Program-made: the position numbers and the translations under genes
Notes under the pieces: generated by a model
The model's input: the letters and a program-made list of their open reading frames with translations, nothing else
Told to the model about the DNA's origin: nothing
Database searches by the model: none
In this document: positions 23,001-32,879 of the stretch, piece by piece
Numbering within the stretch: the first letter of the stretch is position 1
How the letters are laid out: each line of letters starts with the position of its first letter
Assembly: GCA_028583415.1 (NCBI GenBank)
Contig: CM053266.1
Span: 81,102,149-81,166,148 of the forward strand
Source: Protea cynaroides
Lineage: Eukaryota > Streptophyta > Magnoliopsida > Proteales > Proteaceae
Direction: 5' to 3'
Length of the DNA: 64,000 nucleotides

Positions 23001-24214
23001 ATATATATAATATATAAATATTATGCACATAGATGAACTGATTCGAAATGAGTTGAGACTGACTTAGGTTGACAATTGATATGGAATTAACTGGGTTTTC
23101 TCTCCTTGTCATTTTACGGGTCATTTCCGCTATCATCCCGCATGGAATTTTCCGATGGCCTCTATTCCAAATTTTTTGCGTTCATTTTGTAGAACATTAA
23201 AAATGAGGAATATAGGAACTTGAATCACCTCATTTGGAAGTAAAATGGTCAACTTATGAATTTTTGAAGTTTAAGCGGACCAATTATCGATAATTTGGCT
23301 GACCATTCTGCATGAGATCCTTCGGAGGCTTTTACCGGAAATATTTTACGCCCATTTTGTAGAGCACTAAAAATGGAACATAATGAGACTGGAATCACCT
23401 GAATCCGATGTAGAACGGAAAAGATATGCAGCTTTGAAGTTCTGACGATAATTTTGCATGCAAGCTTGCATGGGACTCACTGGTGACTTCTACCTGGGAT
23501 TTTTTACGTCCACTTTGTAGAACATCATGAATGAAGAATAATGGTCTTGGAATCATCTGAATCCGATGTAGAACGGGAAAGATATGAAGGTTTGAAGTTC
23601 TAACGATCATTTTGCATGCAAGTTTGCATGGGACCCACTGGTGACTTCTACCCGGGATTTTTTACGTCCACTTTGTAGAACATCATGAATGAAGAATAAT
23701 GGTCTTGGAATCATCTGAATCCGATGTAGAACGGGAAAGATATGAAGCTTTGAAGTTCTAACGATCATTTTGCATGCAAGTTTGCATGGACCCACTGGTG
23801 ACTTCTACCCGGGATGTTTTACGTCCACTTTGTAGAACATCATGAATGAAGAATAATGGTCTTGGAATCATCTGAATCCGATGTCGGATGATCAAGATAT
23901 GATGATTTGAAATTCAAACGATCCGACTTAGGATAATTTGCATGAAGGCCCCTGGGATTATTTATAATAATTTCAGAAACCTCCCTTATATGTATCATCC
24001 GACTAAAATGGTCATATCTTCCTCATTTGATATCGGAATTGAGCAATTCTGGTCTCCTTTCGAAGATAATTCTATGACCTATGCATCTATGCAGATAATA
24101 GACCATGACCCTGGTGTGGGGATCAGTGAAAAATCACAAATTTTTGGGTTAAAGGTCAGAAACCTGCCATATTGGTTCACTTATGCCGAGGGTGGCAAAA
24201 ATGGGGTGCTTACA

Positions 24215-24515
24215 GCATGCAGCTGTTCCTTCACACCCACATTCTGATGACATGCTGGGGATATTGCGTGAGATTAGAGAGGCTCAGCGCATGTCTGATC
24301 TGAGGGTGGGAGAGCTTCTAGATGCTCAGCGCATGTCGGATCAAAGGGTGGAAGAGCTTCTAGATGCTCAGCGCGTGACTGATCAGCGGGTGGCTGATCT
24401 CACAGCTAGTCTTCAGATGACCCAGACTCAGATAGCTTGGTTTACTAGAGTCTATGCTGAGGATTATGACAGAAACCGCGAGGCACCGCCTCCCCCATCA
24501 CCTCCCGCTTCCTGA
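24215..24515 (+). pseudogene. PF20167-like transposon protein, C-terminal coiled-coil part
   Basis: Continuation of the ORF interrupted at 3784, in frame through one copy of GCATG. It encodes AAVPSHPHSDDMLGILREIR followed by a 14-residue repeat, about three times, of the type RVEELLDAQRMSDQ. The protein ends in a Pro-rich tail and a TGA at 24513-24515. The heptad-like Leu/Val spacing suggests a coiled coil. Short C-terminal coiled coils are usual in proteins carrying this domain. No stop occurs in this part, so damage is confined to the N-terminal half. Confidence 0.75.
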
Positions 24516-24581
24516 TGTATTTTCTTTTTATTTTTCTTTTTGTACTTCAGGGTAACTGTTCGAGTTGTGGACTGTACTCAG

Positions 24582-26504
24582 TGTTAGTCCCAGATTGACA
24601 CTAGATTGACACTGAGAGGGGGGGGGGGCTGAATCAGTGGCCACTAAAAACTCTTTTTCCACTAAATGATTTGGCCTGAAGCTATGAACACTACTGCCAA
24701 GAGCTGTTGATCAATTGTACAATGCTGCCTTGAGCTGACCTTGACATTCTCACAGATAATTCATCAAACACATTTCGTACACACACCAACCACACACCCA
24801 CAGGTATCCATACCTGAGGCTTGGCTTGCCAAGTGTGTACACCCAGACCTGCAGCACACAGACTTCTATTCCACAATCACAATCACATGCATGGGACACA
24901 CAATATAACGTGGTTCACCAATCACACACTGTGATGGCTACTCCACAGGGAAATACCCTAACCAGGGTTTCGTATATACCCGATACACAATAGAAATGCT
25001 ACGGTTGCACCTACAACCCCGATGCTACAACATCAACCGCATTCACAGCTACAACTGTGCTCGAGGCACCTACCCCAACTCCAGTCAAGCACCCACTTGA
25101 CAGGTTATACAAAGTATATTACAAATATTCATACAAACCCTTCCCATATATCTCTGATACAGTAAATAGGATTTGTGTGTGTGATTACCTTCCCAGCGTG
25201 ATCACTGCAAGTTTGGTGCTCACAAAATAGATGTTCCAAGCTCTCCAGTAGTGATAGACATGCTTCTTCAATAGAATGGAACTCTGGCATTCTTCCAATG
25301 CATCTCGCACAACATCATTCACGTCAAACTATCACTCATGCTCACACTTCCCTCCAAACTACTCAAATAATCATGAATATCAGTTGGAAGGAGGTAGAGA
25401 GGGATTTTTCTTCAAAGAAAGCTCCAAATCCCTCTTTTTCCCAAAACCTACAGCTAAGTTCTTCAAAACCTTGATTTTTTTTGTTCTAACAGATTCTTCA
25501 TGGAGAGAGAAGCTCGTGAGCTTTTGAATCACCTCAATCGGAGATCGAACGGCCAAGATATGACCATTTGAAGTTTGGCCGATCAGATTATTCCAAACAG
25601 AATCTTTCTCCCTGATTCTGTGCGCCGCGACACACACGATCGCCGCTCATCTGACGTAACCATACATCGTTGTCGATCTCGGATTGGCCGAGAGGGTATC
25701 ATCTCCTTCAGGCCGCTGGATCAAAATGCAAAGGGCGGGATTAATTCAGGGCCTTAAGATCGGCCTCATCGCGTCAGGCGCGATCGGAATGCGTCTCGGC
25801 CGTTAGATCGAGATTTTTCTGCTGCCTCATTGCGGCATTTCATCGAATAGATGATGCGCACGGCTGCCTACACGTGGGGCTGGTGTTGTGCACGCTGCTG
25901 CTGCTGTGCGCGTGGCTGCTGCTGTGCGCGCGGCTGCCTGCTGTGCGCACGGCTGGTGCTGTGCACACGGCTGATGCTGTGTGCACGGCTAGTGCTGGGC
26001 GCGCTGCTGGTGCTGTGCGCGCGGCATGGCCCTTGCAGTGCACATGGCCCCCCTTGCCGTGCATGCTGGCATAGCCTGCTGGCCTGGTGCCGCAGGCATC
26101 TGCCCTGCTGGCCTGGGCTGGCTGCCATGCTGGCCTGGCCACCCAAGGTGGGACCCACCTGGTCCCCACTCTCTCTCCTCTTTCTTTCTCCTCCATTTTC
26201 TCTCTCTTCTTTCTCTCTCTTATTTCTTTCTCTTCAGCTGGATTTTCTCATCAACTGGGCTTCATTCTCTTTGGCTGCTTGACTGACAGAGAGTCCTACA
26301 GATACTCTCTCTCCTCCATATCACTTTCTCTACTAAGGTTACCAACAATGACAACACTTACTGCACACTTACTGCACTATCTGGACAGGGTGTCAACACT
26401 TTGCTTTAGACTTGTATATATACGTTTGTTCTTCCTTCGAGTGTATATAAATTTATTTCTCATTTAATAGATGCATTATTCTCTTTCAATTTTTGTCTCA
26501 AACA
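24582..26504 (-). repeat. Copia-like LTR (probably solo), right boundary uncertain
   Basis: The left end, read on the minus strand, finishes with a C-rich tract and gggactaaca, a form I associate with Ty1/copia LTR ends. On the plus strand it starts tgttagtccc with a run of eleven G at about 24618-24628. A TATA-like stretch (tatatatac, 26416-26424) faces the minus direction. The right end is placed at 26504 (...ctcaaaca) to match TG...CA ends, but the left flank ctcag is not repeated there. No primer site or polypurine tract adjoins either end. Confidence 0.45.
25860..26070. repeat. GC-rich CTG/GCGCG tandem words in the copia-like LTR
   Basis: Imperfect 15-18 bp units such as gtgctgtgcgcacggctg and gctgctgctgtgcgcg make this the most GC-rich stretch of the window. 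Cys-, Ala- or Gly-rich frames across it on both strands are artefacts of the repeat. Confidence 0.85.
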
Positions 26505-26610
26505 ACACAGATACTTATGGTGTGTTATTATTGCAGCTTTTAAATTTTTATCCTATCTCAGTTCACAAACTTTTGTGGTAGTATACTGGTTTAAAAGACA
26601 GGGCCTGAGA

Positions 26611-26622
26611 GCTCTGATACCA
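26611..26622 (-). promoter_or_regulatory. Primer-binding site for tRNA-iMet (Tekay #2)
   Basis: The plus-strand string gctctgatacca equals the 3' end of plant initiator tRNA-Met with CCA. It lies three bases from the LTR end at 26626. This identifies 26626-28930 as a 5' LTR in minus orientation and says the element interior lies to the left. Confidence 0.92.
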
Positions 26623-26892
26623 AGTTGTCACACCCCAATTCCGTACTATTCAGAACGGTGTGATGAACCGCTAATAAACCAACGGTTCAACTAGGATCTC
26701 TAATAGGCTGTGTCCTTTTAAATTAAACCATACACATCCACAACCATAATCAGAATAAATACACAATAGTGGAAGTCTTAATATTAAATGAATTGAGGAA
26801 TCTAACTGTGATAATCATAAATAAAATATCAAATTATGTTGTATCAATCGAGACATAAGTAAATAAAATATCAATTATATTTCCTTAATAGT

Positions 26893-27038
26893 TCAAACAA
26901 AAATCTCATCGAAAACGCATGAGTTGCACTCGCATGAGGAGTCATGCGTCTCCACTATGTCTTCAGCCTCCATTGCAGCCACGTGCCCATACACAGAAGC
27001 ATTCATATAATCTTCCACAGTGGTACCTGTGTCATCAA
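26893..27038 (-). CDS. LTR-embedded last exon of a conserved small peptide (Tekay #2)
   Basis: After tttttag (acceptor ending at 27039 on the minus strand) the frame reads VDDTGTTVEDYMNASVYGHV, then AAMEAEDIVE and HDSSCECNSC, stopping at 26893-26895. The first codon is completed by one base from the preceding exon, the same phase as in four other LTR copies. Substitutions against those copies favour third codon positions and the core has no indel. The copy also has a run-through frame upstream into the intron. I do not recognise the peptide and no ATG-initiated spliced frame is apparent in this copy. It may be a decayed LTR mini-gene. Confidence 0.4.
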
Positions 27039-28556
27039 CTAAAAATATTCGACGTCGAAAGGGTGAGCACACATCACGGCTCAGTGAGAAAACAAAACAA
27101 TGCAACAAATATATGCATGCATTTAATTCATATCTGTGGTCTGTTATATAAGTTTGCAATGTGCTATAGAAAGGTTCGGTGGCCGCCTCACCTCTATACA
27201 CGAGTGTGTGAAACCGCCCAATGAAAATGGCACTGTCGACCCCACATGCACCCACTATGACACAATATACCCCCATAAAAACGGCATGACAGTACCGATT
27301 GCATCATACCAACACGTAGCCCCTGCTGGCGAGGGCTTACAAACTAGGCTCGCAACTAACCAATCCTAATGTCAATCAGTGTATCCAAAGCCTCACCCCA
27401 GCATCCCTCAATACATCCATAGAGATAGAGCTAAGGCCCCCCGGCAGAGTCGAAGACTACACGGTCTGAGACCACCTCCCTTGATACCCTACGACGTAAT
27501 AGTTCTGCTAAGGTAATGGCGATACGACGATGTCAGTGGACAAGACTTGTATAGAGTTATGGCACAATATACCCAATGAAAACGGCATTGAAGAACTGAT
27601 TGATACCATCCCCTATCCGCATCAAGTACACCAACAAACACAAACATTCACATGCCTATTCCTATCATCATCATCATCATCATCATCATGTTATAAACAA
27701 TGAAATTAAATATGCATGAATAGTAATAATAGGAATATTGGATGACATGTTGAATGCACGTTACAAGCATACACGCATAGAATCAGTCATGGCATTGGAC
27801 TCAAGAAATAAAACAGTTTATTATTAGCCAATTAGTTTAGGTCTTGTTCCCTCACCTTTGCTTGAGTGTAGATCCTCTTTCAAGCTTTAAGAATCACTTT
27901 TATATCAATAGGAAAACCTAACAAGTCGATAGATTTTAATTAGAATTCATTCCGATAATTTTAGGTTTTCTGTTAAGCGAGGGTCGCAGGACGGGTCGCA
28001 GGTAGGGTCGTAGGTTTCTACGACCCCCAGGGTGTAGGGTCGATCCTAGGGTTGGATGTTCCATCGACCCTGGGTGCGACCACCGCTTCCCTGGACTTCC
28101 CGAAAGCTGGGGGTCGATCCTGTGGTCTGGTTGGATCGATTCCCAATCGACCCCACATCCGACCCCACATGGTTTGAGTCGACCTATTCATTCTACAGTC
28201 TAATCTTTCAAGTTTGGGTCCTATGGCTTACTTCCACAGTCCATTCTATGCCTGTTCTATGGCTTAAAACTCCAGGTTTCTTCCTTACTTTGCCTACCAT
28301 GATTCCCTCCATGGATTTCATTGAAATCTTCCCATGCATGGATGATTTGGATTTCTCCTAGATCATACCCTCTTCATGAACTATTCTAAGATCTTATATC
28401 ATTAATGGAAGCATACCCATACCTTAGGTTTGCTGAGATTCAGAGGTTTCTCTGAATTCTTGTCTTTAGTCTTCTTATCCAACTTTCCTTCTCTTCTCCT
28501 TCTCTTCTCTTTTAATTAGGGTTTCAAAAGGGAGTGAAAGAGGCTAAGGGACGTCC

Positions 28557-28564
28557 TATTTATA
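28557..28564 (-). promoter_or_regulatory. TATA box in Tekay #2 LTR
   Basis: Minus-strand tataaata sits between the first palindrome cluster and the purine-rich leader, at the same relative place as in the other LTRs (29687, 34573, 39575, 45063, 53205). Confidence 0.65.
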
Positions 28565-28930
28565 GAGGAGAACCTCCCAAAATAAGTCTCATTGAGATTA
28601 GAAAAGAATCCCCTTGAAATTTGGAAAGTTTCCTATTTACAGTTTCTGTCGGCAATGAGAGGGTCGATGAGGGGGTCGGAGATCCCGTCGACCCTCAGGT
28701 TTAAATTGTCCGACCCTCGGTCAAAATTTTAGGGGTCTTACTCCCTAATGAGGGGGGGGGTCCGACCCTTCCTATTTGGGTATGCGACCCTGCCCCCTAT
28801 TTTACTATTTTTGGGTCAGTTTAATACCTGGTCTCGCTATTTCCTTCACGCACTTGGTCCATTTGGTTCGACCATGATAGGTAGACCTGTACAAGGTGGT
28901 AAGACCGGTTAGTTCGATATGGGTCTTACA

Positions 28931-29331
28931 AGCTATGCCCCAGGTATATGGGACCATACGATATTTTGACTAGATGTAGCAATGTGGCATATCAACTAGC
29001 TCTACCACCATCCATGTCAAGCGTTCATGATGTGTTCCATGTTTCTTTATTGAAGAAGTATGTCAGGGATCCATCACACATCCTGACAGCAGACCCACCA
29101 GACTTGATAGAGGACTTGACATTTGAAGTAGTACCTGTGATGCTTACAAGCCGAAAGGTACAACACCTCCGAAGCAAGGATATCCATTATGTGAAAGTGC
29201 ATTGGAAAAGCCAAGATGTAGAAGAAATTACTTGGGAGGAAGAGAACGCAATGCGCAAGGAATACCTTAACCTTTTTGATGACCAAGGTACGATCAAATT
29301 TCGAGGCCGAAATTTATTTTAAGGGTGGGGG
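28931..29331 (+). pseudogene. Integrase C-terminus with chromodomain (Tekay #1)
   Basis: The open frame encodes YQLALPPSMSSVHDVFHVSL, LKKYVRDPSHIL and then the chromodomain-like VVPVMLTSRKVQHLRSKDIH ... VKVHWKSQDVEEITWEEENA, ending KFRGRNLF at a TAA inside the polypurine tract. This tail targets chromovirus integration to chromatin in characterised families. It is nearly collinear with 44310-44689 in Tekay #3. Catalytic integrase domains are missing because the upstream part is separated by Tekay #2. The chromodomain itself has no stop or frameshift. Confidence 0.9.
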
Positions 29332-29389
29332 AGTTGTGAAACCTACATGCAAATTTCGGGGACGAAATTTCTTTTAAGGGTGGGGGAGT
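29321..29389 (+). promoter_or_regulatory. Duplicated polypurine tract (Tekay #1)
   Basis: Two copies of aagggtgggggag (29321 and 29376) lie about 55 bp apart, each followed by ttgt(a/g). Only the second is followed by the true LTR start (29390). The integrase stop codon overlaps the first copy. Tekay #3 has the same arrangement. Confidence 0.8.
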
Positions 29390-31557
29390 TGTAAGACCTG
29401 CACTCCATGAACCCGATCTAAACCTTGTTTTGTGTCGTAACAGGTCTTCCAATCATCATCGGGCTAGACGGGACGAGCAGATGACAACCAGGTACAAAAA
29501 CGGACCGATTTAAATATGAAATAATTCATACCGATCGATGGTACCGGTCTTGGTACTGATCGATGGTCGACCGGTATGGCCTGTGCAGACTTGGATTCGA
29601 AAAAGGATCTTTGCGGGTCCCACTTTCTAAATTTTGAACCAAAAGACTTTCCTAATGTTAGGAGGCTTCCTAAACCTAATCCTAGCCTATATAAGGACCT
29701 CTAAACCTCCTAAAATCCCTTTCATTGATCCTCACAAACCCTAGAGAGGAGAAAGAGGTTGAAGAAGGAAAAGGAGCTAGGAAGAAGAGGGAAGAGCCGC
29801 CATTGCCGTTCGACGAAGAACACATTACCGCAAGTCAATGGTAAGTGCTTAAACCTTCCTTTACATTAAGTATTCTAGGATGGTTAGTTATGATTGGATC
29901 AATACCATGCAAAGCAAGTATTGATCCAAACCATGTTTGCCGTCAAACCCTAATCTAGTCGGTAAACCCTAGATTCAAGTTCTAGGTTGAAGATCATCGA
30001 AACTAGGACTTGAATGGAGTTGGAAACAACTCTAACTCAATGCTCAGAACTTGGATGTGTAGGAGAAAACTTAGGATCAATAGACGGTGACCGACGAAAG
30101 GCGAGAACCAAGCGTATGGTCTTCCAGAGACATACCGGTCGACCATACCGGTCGCACTCTATGCGAGTGCGATCGGTACTACGACCAGTACCTCCTGGGG
30201 ACTGGTCTGTGGGGACCGGTCGACCATACCGGTCGCAGGTTTTCCCCACAGTGCTGCGACCTGTACCTGTAACCGGTCTGCTCTGTAAAGAGTGTTTTTG
30301 ACCCAGTTGGTTTTCCGACCAACGTAAACCTAAGGAAAAACTATTCTAATTAAACCTAACATTGTGTAGGACCTTGTGATAGCAAGTTTGGACCTTGTGA
30401 CACGGAGCGAACTATCAATCAAGCGTCAGGTAAGGGAATCGGACCTAAACCCTAATAATTTAATAAACAGTAAATCGTTGTTAATAACCATGACTCTATG
30501 GTATGATGTTTGTGCATACTTGCATGTCATCCTTTATTTTCAGTTATTATTATTGTTTATGCATACTCGCTATGCTAGGATGTGACTATTAGGCATGTGA
30601 TTATTTTCGTTGGTGTGTGGAATGGGAAGGACTGGAGATCTGAGATCATTCCTCACACTAGCACCTTTCATATCGTTCTGTCTTAGCATGATTGGTGTGG
30701 GTAGGGTATCAAGGTGAGGAAGTGGCACTGTGGTCTCTCGCTTGACCACTAGACTCTAGCTCGATCTCTATGTCGTAGGGAGCTGTGCTGGGATAGGGCC
30801 TACTGTGATGACATATAGGATTGGTTAGTTGCGAGCCCATTTTGTAACCCCTCGCCAATAGGGGCTTATGTGTTGGTAAGGGTAGAGTATCAGGGGAGCT
30901 ATTGGCGGTGTTTGATCCGGACGCCTTAGCTCTATCTCTATTCCATGATAGGGTGCATGTGGGATGACAGTGGTGTTTGATCCATTGGGCGGCTTCACAC
31001 ACTCGTGTATAGAGGTGCGGTGGCCGCCAATCCTTTCTATAGCACATTACAAACTTAAAACCAGACCATGATGTGAATGTTACTCATGCATATGTTTGTT
31101 GCATTGTCTGATTGTCTTACTGAGTTAAGTTGTGAGCTCACCCTTGTGTACACATTATTTTTAGATGTTCATGCAGGTTATACTATGGAGGACTATATGG
31201 ATGCTCTGGCGTATGGAGGTGTTGCTGCTTTGGAAGTGCAAGCAGGAGAGGACAAGCATAACGCTTCATGCAAGTGCCCTTTCTGCGTGTACCTCTAGGA
31301 GTTGATTTAATTTATTTTAATTATTTCCGGTTGAAGATACAATTGATGTAAAGATATTTAATTAAGTTTTGGTATTTGAATAATTGGATATTTATTTAAA
31401 TTTATCAATAGATCACTCAGTTCATTTTATTTAAGATTTTTGTTCTATTTTATTATATTCTGATTATGGTTATGTGCAATGGTTTGTATGAGTGGACATG
31501 GTCTTATTGAGATCCTGGTATGAACCATTGGTTTAGTGACGGTTGACTCACCCTTCT
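29390..31557 (+). repeat. 3' LTR of Tekay #1, truncated at its end
   Basis: Starts tgtaagacctgcac. TATA tatataagg is at about 29687, a leader exon has its donor at about 29851 (caatg|gtaagt), palindrome clusters of the ccggtcgaccatacc type are at 29537-29600 and 30125-30275, the middle exon is about 30370-30429 and the last exon 31165-31298. Homology to other LTRs stops near 31557. Confidence 0.88.
31165..31298 (+). CDS. LTR-embedded last exon of conserved small peptide (Tekay #1)
   Basis: After the acceptor atttttag (to 31164) the frame reads HAGYTMEDYMDALAYGGVAA then LEVQAGEDKHNASCKCPFCV and ends with TAG at 31296-31298. Spliced to the 60-nt middle exon (30370-30429) in the conserved phase, the frame stays open, but no in-frame ATG precedes it here. 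An unspliced ATG-initiated frame from about 31077 also reaches this exon. C-terminal CxCxxC is shared with Tekay #3. Function unknown; selection is inferred only from comparison of copies. Confidence 0.42.
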
Positions 31558-31565
31558 GATTCAGC

Positions 31566-32348
31566 CTATGGTCGATCATTTGGTCATACTGGTTATGCTA
31601 TGGTTAACCGTAGCTGCGACCTTGAGATTTCTGGTCACAGTCTATCGGAAATTCGAGTTCTTCCTGGTCAATTCTTCTGTTCTTCAATGGGTATTATTCT
31701 AAATTCATCCTATGGCCATCATTAGTAATTTCTTATCAACCCTAATCATCAAATTCACTCCTCATGGTTCTTCTTGGGATTTTCTCAAGGAAATCAAATA
31801 GATCATAATAGGTTGATATTGTCTATCCTCCATAGAAGTCTTATTCCTTAGAGTTTACATCTCCAGAGATTCGTTTCATACCTTTGCCTGTGATAGAGAT
31901 TCAATCTCTTCTCAGCAAACTCTTCTCCTTAGCTTTTTCTTCTTCTCCTTCTCTTCCTTCTCTTTCTCTAGGGTTTACTAATGTTCTAAAAGAGTAAAAA
32001 AAGACTGAGGGACATCCTTTATAGGGGAAAACTCTCCATATAAAGTCCTCTTTCAATTAGGAAAGCAATCCCTTAGTTTAGGAAAGTTTCCAAAACTCGA
32101 AGTCTGATCTGGGTTTTCATGGTCGACCATACGGTAGCATAAACCGTCGACCGTAAGGTCGAAATCATCAACCGTGGGGTTCTAGATTTGATATTTTTTG
32201 GTTCCCTTCCATATGGTCGACCATACCTACCCAGGCATGCGACCTTATTTGTGATTTATCTTCACACGCTTGGTTCACTTGGTCGAGGAATGATGGGAAG
32301 ACCTGGCACGACACGGTTAGACCAAGTTAGTAGAGTGCAGGTCTTACA
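31566..32348 (-). repeat. Truncated Tekay LTR (5' third), minus strand
   Basis: The reverse complement starts tgtaagacctgcac at 32348 and matches the first ~800 bp of the solo LTR 34210-36894: palindrome clusters at 32115-32240 and 31560-31650, and a TATA-like tataaagg at 32016-32023. It breaks off at ~31566 against the end of the Tekay #1 LTR, giving a head-to-head junction. No target duplication can be assigned. Confidence 0.85.
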
Positions 32349-32879
32349 ATGCCTACTTTGCATGAGCAGAAAAACCCATAAAGCATGTTTCAATTCAAAC
32401 GTCATTCAAGGAATCAATTTCATATGGATTGTCTAGATAGTCAGCTAATGGAAAGACAAAAAATTGCACCCCTTCACATCTGATTCAACTGAAATGAAGA
32501 CAACAATGAGAATATATTAGTATTAGCCTAAGCATTTACATTTATCAATCTTCTGGGAGAGTCAAAAAAAGGATTATATGCCCCAGTTGAGGCAACAATA
32601 TAGGGTGTCTGTAAATAATGTTCTCTTAAATTACTAAGTAACTAACCTTCCTAACCATCGAGATTTAATACAAATATATTAGACACTTTTCTATTTTCTT
32701 TTCACTCAACATTGGAGGAAGAAAATTAACAGAAGCTAACTTATGCACATGATGTAAAACCTCATAAACCTCGTAATCACAATTTACATTCCATAGATAA
32801 CAAAAGTAAAATATTGATATAAAACATAAAACATAAAACATAAAAAATAAAGAAACAGAGTGTTCCTTACCAATATTAG

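Larger units (their letters stand above)
3785..24214 (-). mobile_element. 20.4 kb non-coding Tat/Ogre-like LTR element (LARD type)
   Basis: Two direct LTR copies (3785-9531 and 18620-24214) start tgtgaggaca and end cttaca on the plus strand, flanked by GCATG duplications. Orientation is minus. A primer site matching the tRNA-Arg 3' end adjoins the right LTR (18602-18618), and a polypurine tract adjoins the left LTR (9532-9548, minus). The 9.1 kb interior has no gag or pol that I can recognise, only tandem arrays, diffuse repeats and one 163-codon ORF. This fits a large retrotransposon derivative mobilised by a Tat relative. The LTR end next to the primer site resembles that of the Tat element at 57763 (shared gtcgccacctaga and aggtctagg words). 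Confidence 0.92.
18620..24214 (-). repeat. Giant 5' LTR (5595 bp) of the LARD-type element
   Basis: Near-identical partner of 3785-9531 in the same block order. The CCTAGTGGATC/hairpin array is at 19075-19935, the telomere-word array at 20385-20985 (about five units fewer), the pyrimidine array at 21830-22870, the TA tract at 22905-23000 (expanded) and the 158-bp repeats at 23212-23925. It ends at the GCATG duplication. Confidence 0.93.
1..28930 (-). mobile_element. Tekay-type Ty3/gypsy element #2, interrupted by nested insertions
   Basis: The pieces, read on the minus strand, are a 5' LTR (26626-28930), a tRNA-iMet primer site (26611-26622), a gag (1856-861) and a protease running off the left edge. 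They have the order and orientation expected of one chromovirus. Between leader and gag lie a PF20167-like transposon gene, a giant-LTR element and a copia-like LTR. The right end abuts the middle of another Tekay integrase at a point that is continuous in Tekay #3 (around 44306), so the element probably inserted there. That predicts a 5-bp target duplication, agcta (28931-28935), on its far side outside the window. Unity of the pieces is inference, because the 3' LTR is not visible. Confidence 0.6.
26626..28930 (-). repeat. 5' LTR of Tekay #2 (2305 bp)
   Basis: Minus-strand sequence starts tgtaagaccc (28930) and ends ggggtgtgaca (26626), like all Tekay LTRs here. In order it holds a palindrome cluster (28655-28800), a TATA box (28557-28564), a leader exon with donor near 28430, a second palindrome cluster (27975-28175), a middle exon (about 27858-27920), repeats of the agctctatctctat type, and the last exon 26893-27038. 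A (CAT)n tract is at 27664-27690. Confidence 0.93.
28931..31557 (+). mobile_element. Tekay element #1, right part only
   Basis: Integrase C-terminus, duplicated polypurine tract and 3' LTR of a plus-strand Tekay element. Its left side is broken by Tekay #2 and its LTR is truncated about 30 bp short of the expected gtgtgaca end, where it meets a minus-strand LTR fragment. Confidence 0.85.

Noticed and set aside
25840..26467. Cys-, Ala- and Pro-rich ORFs on both strands
   Set aside because: All fall on a GC-rich tandem repeat; frames on both strands are open for the same reason, with no conserved domain.
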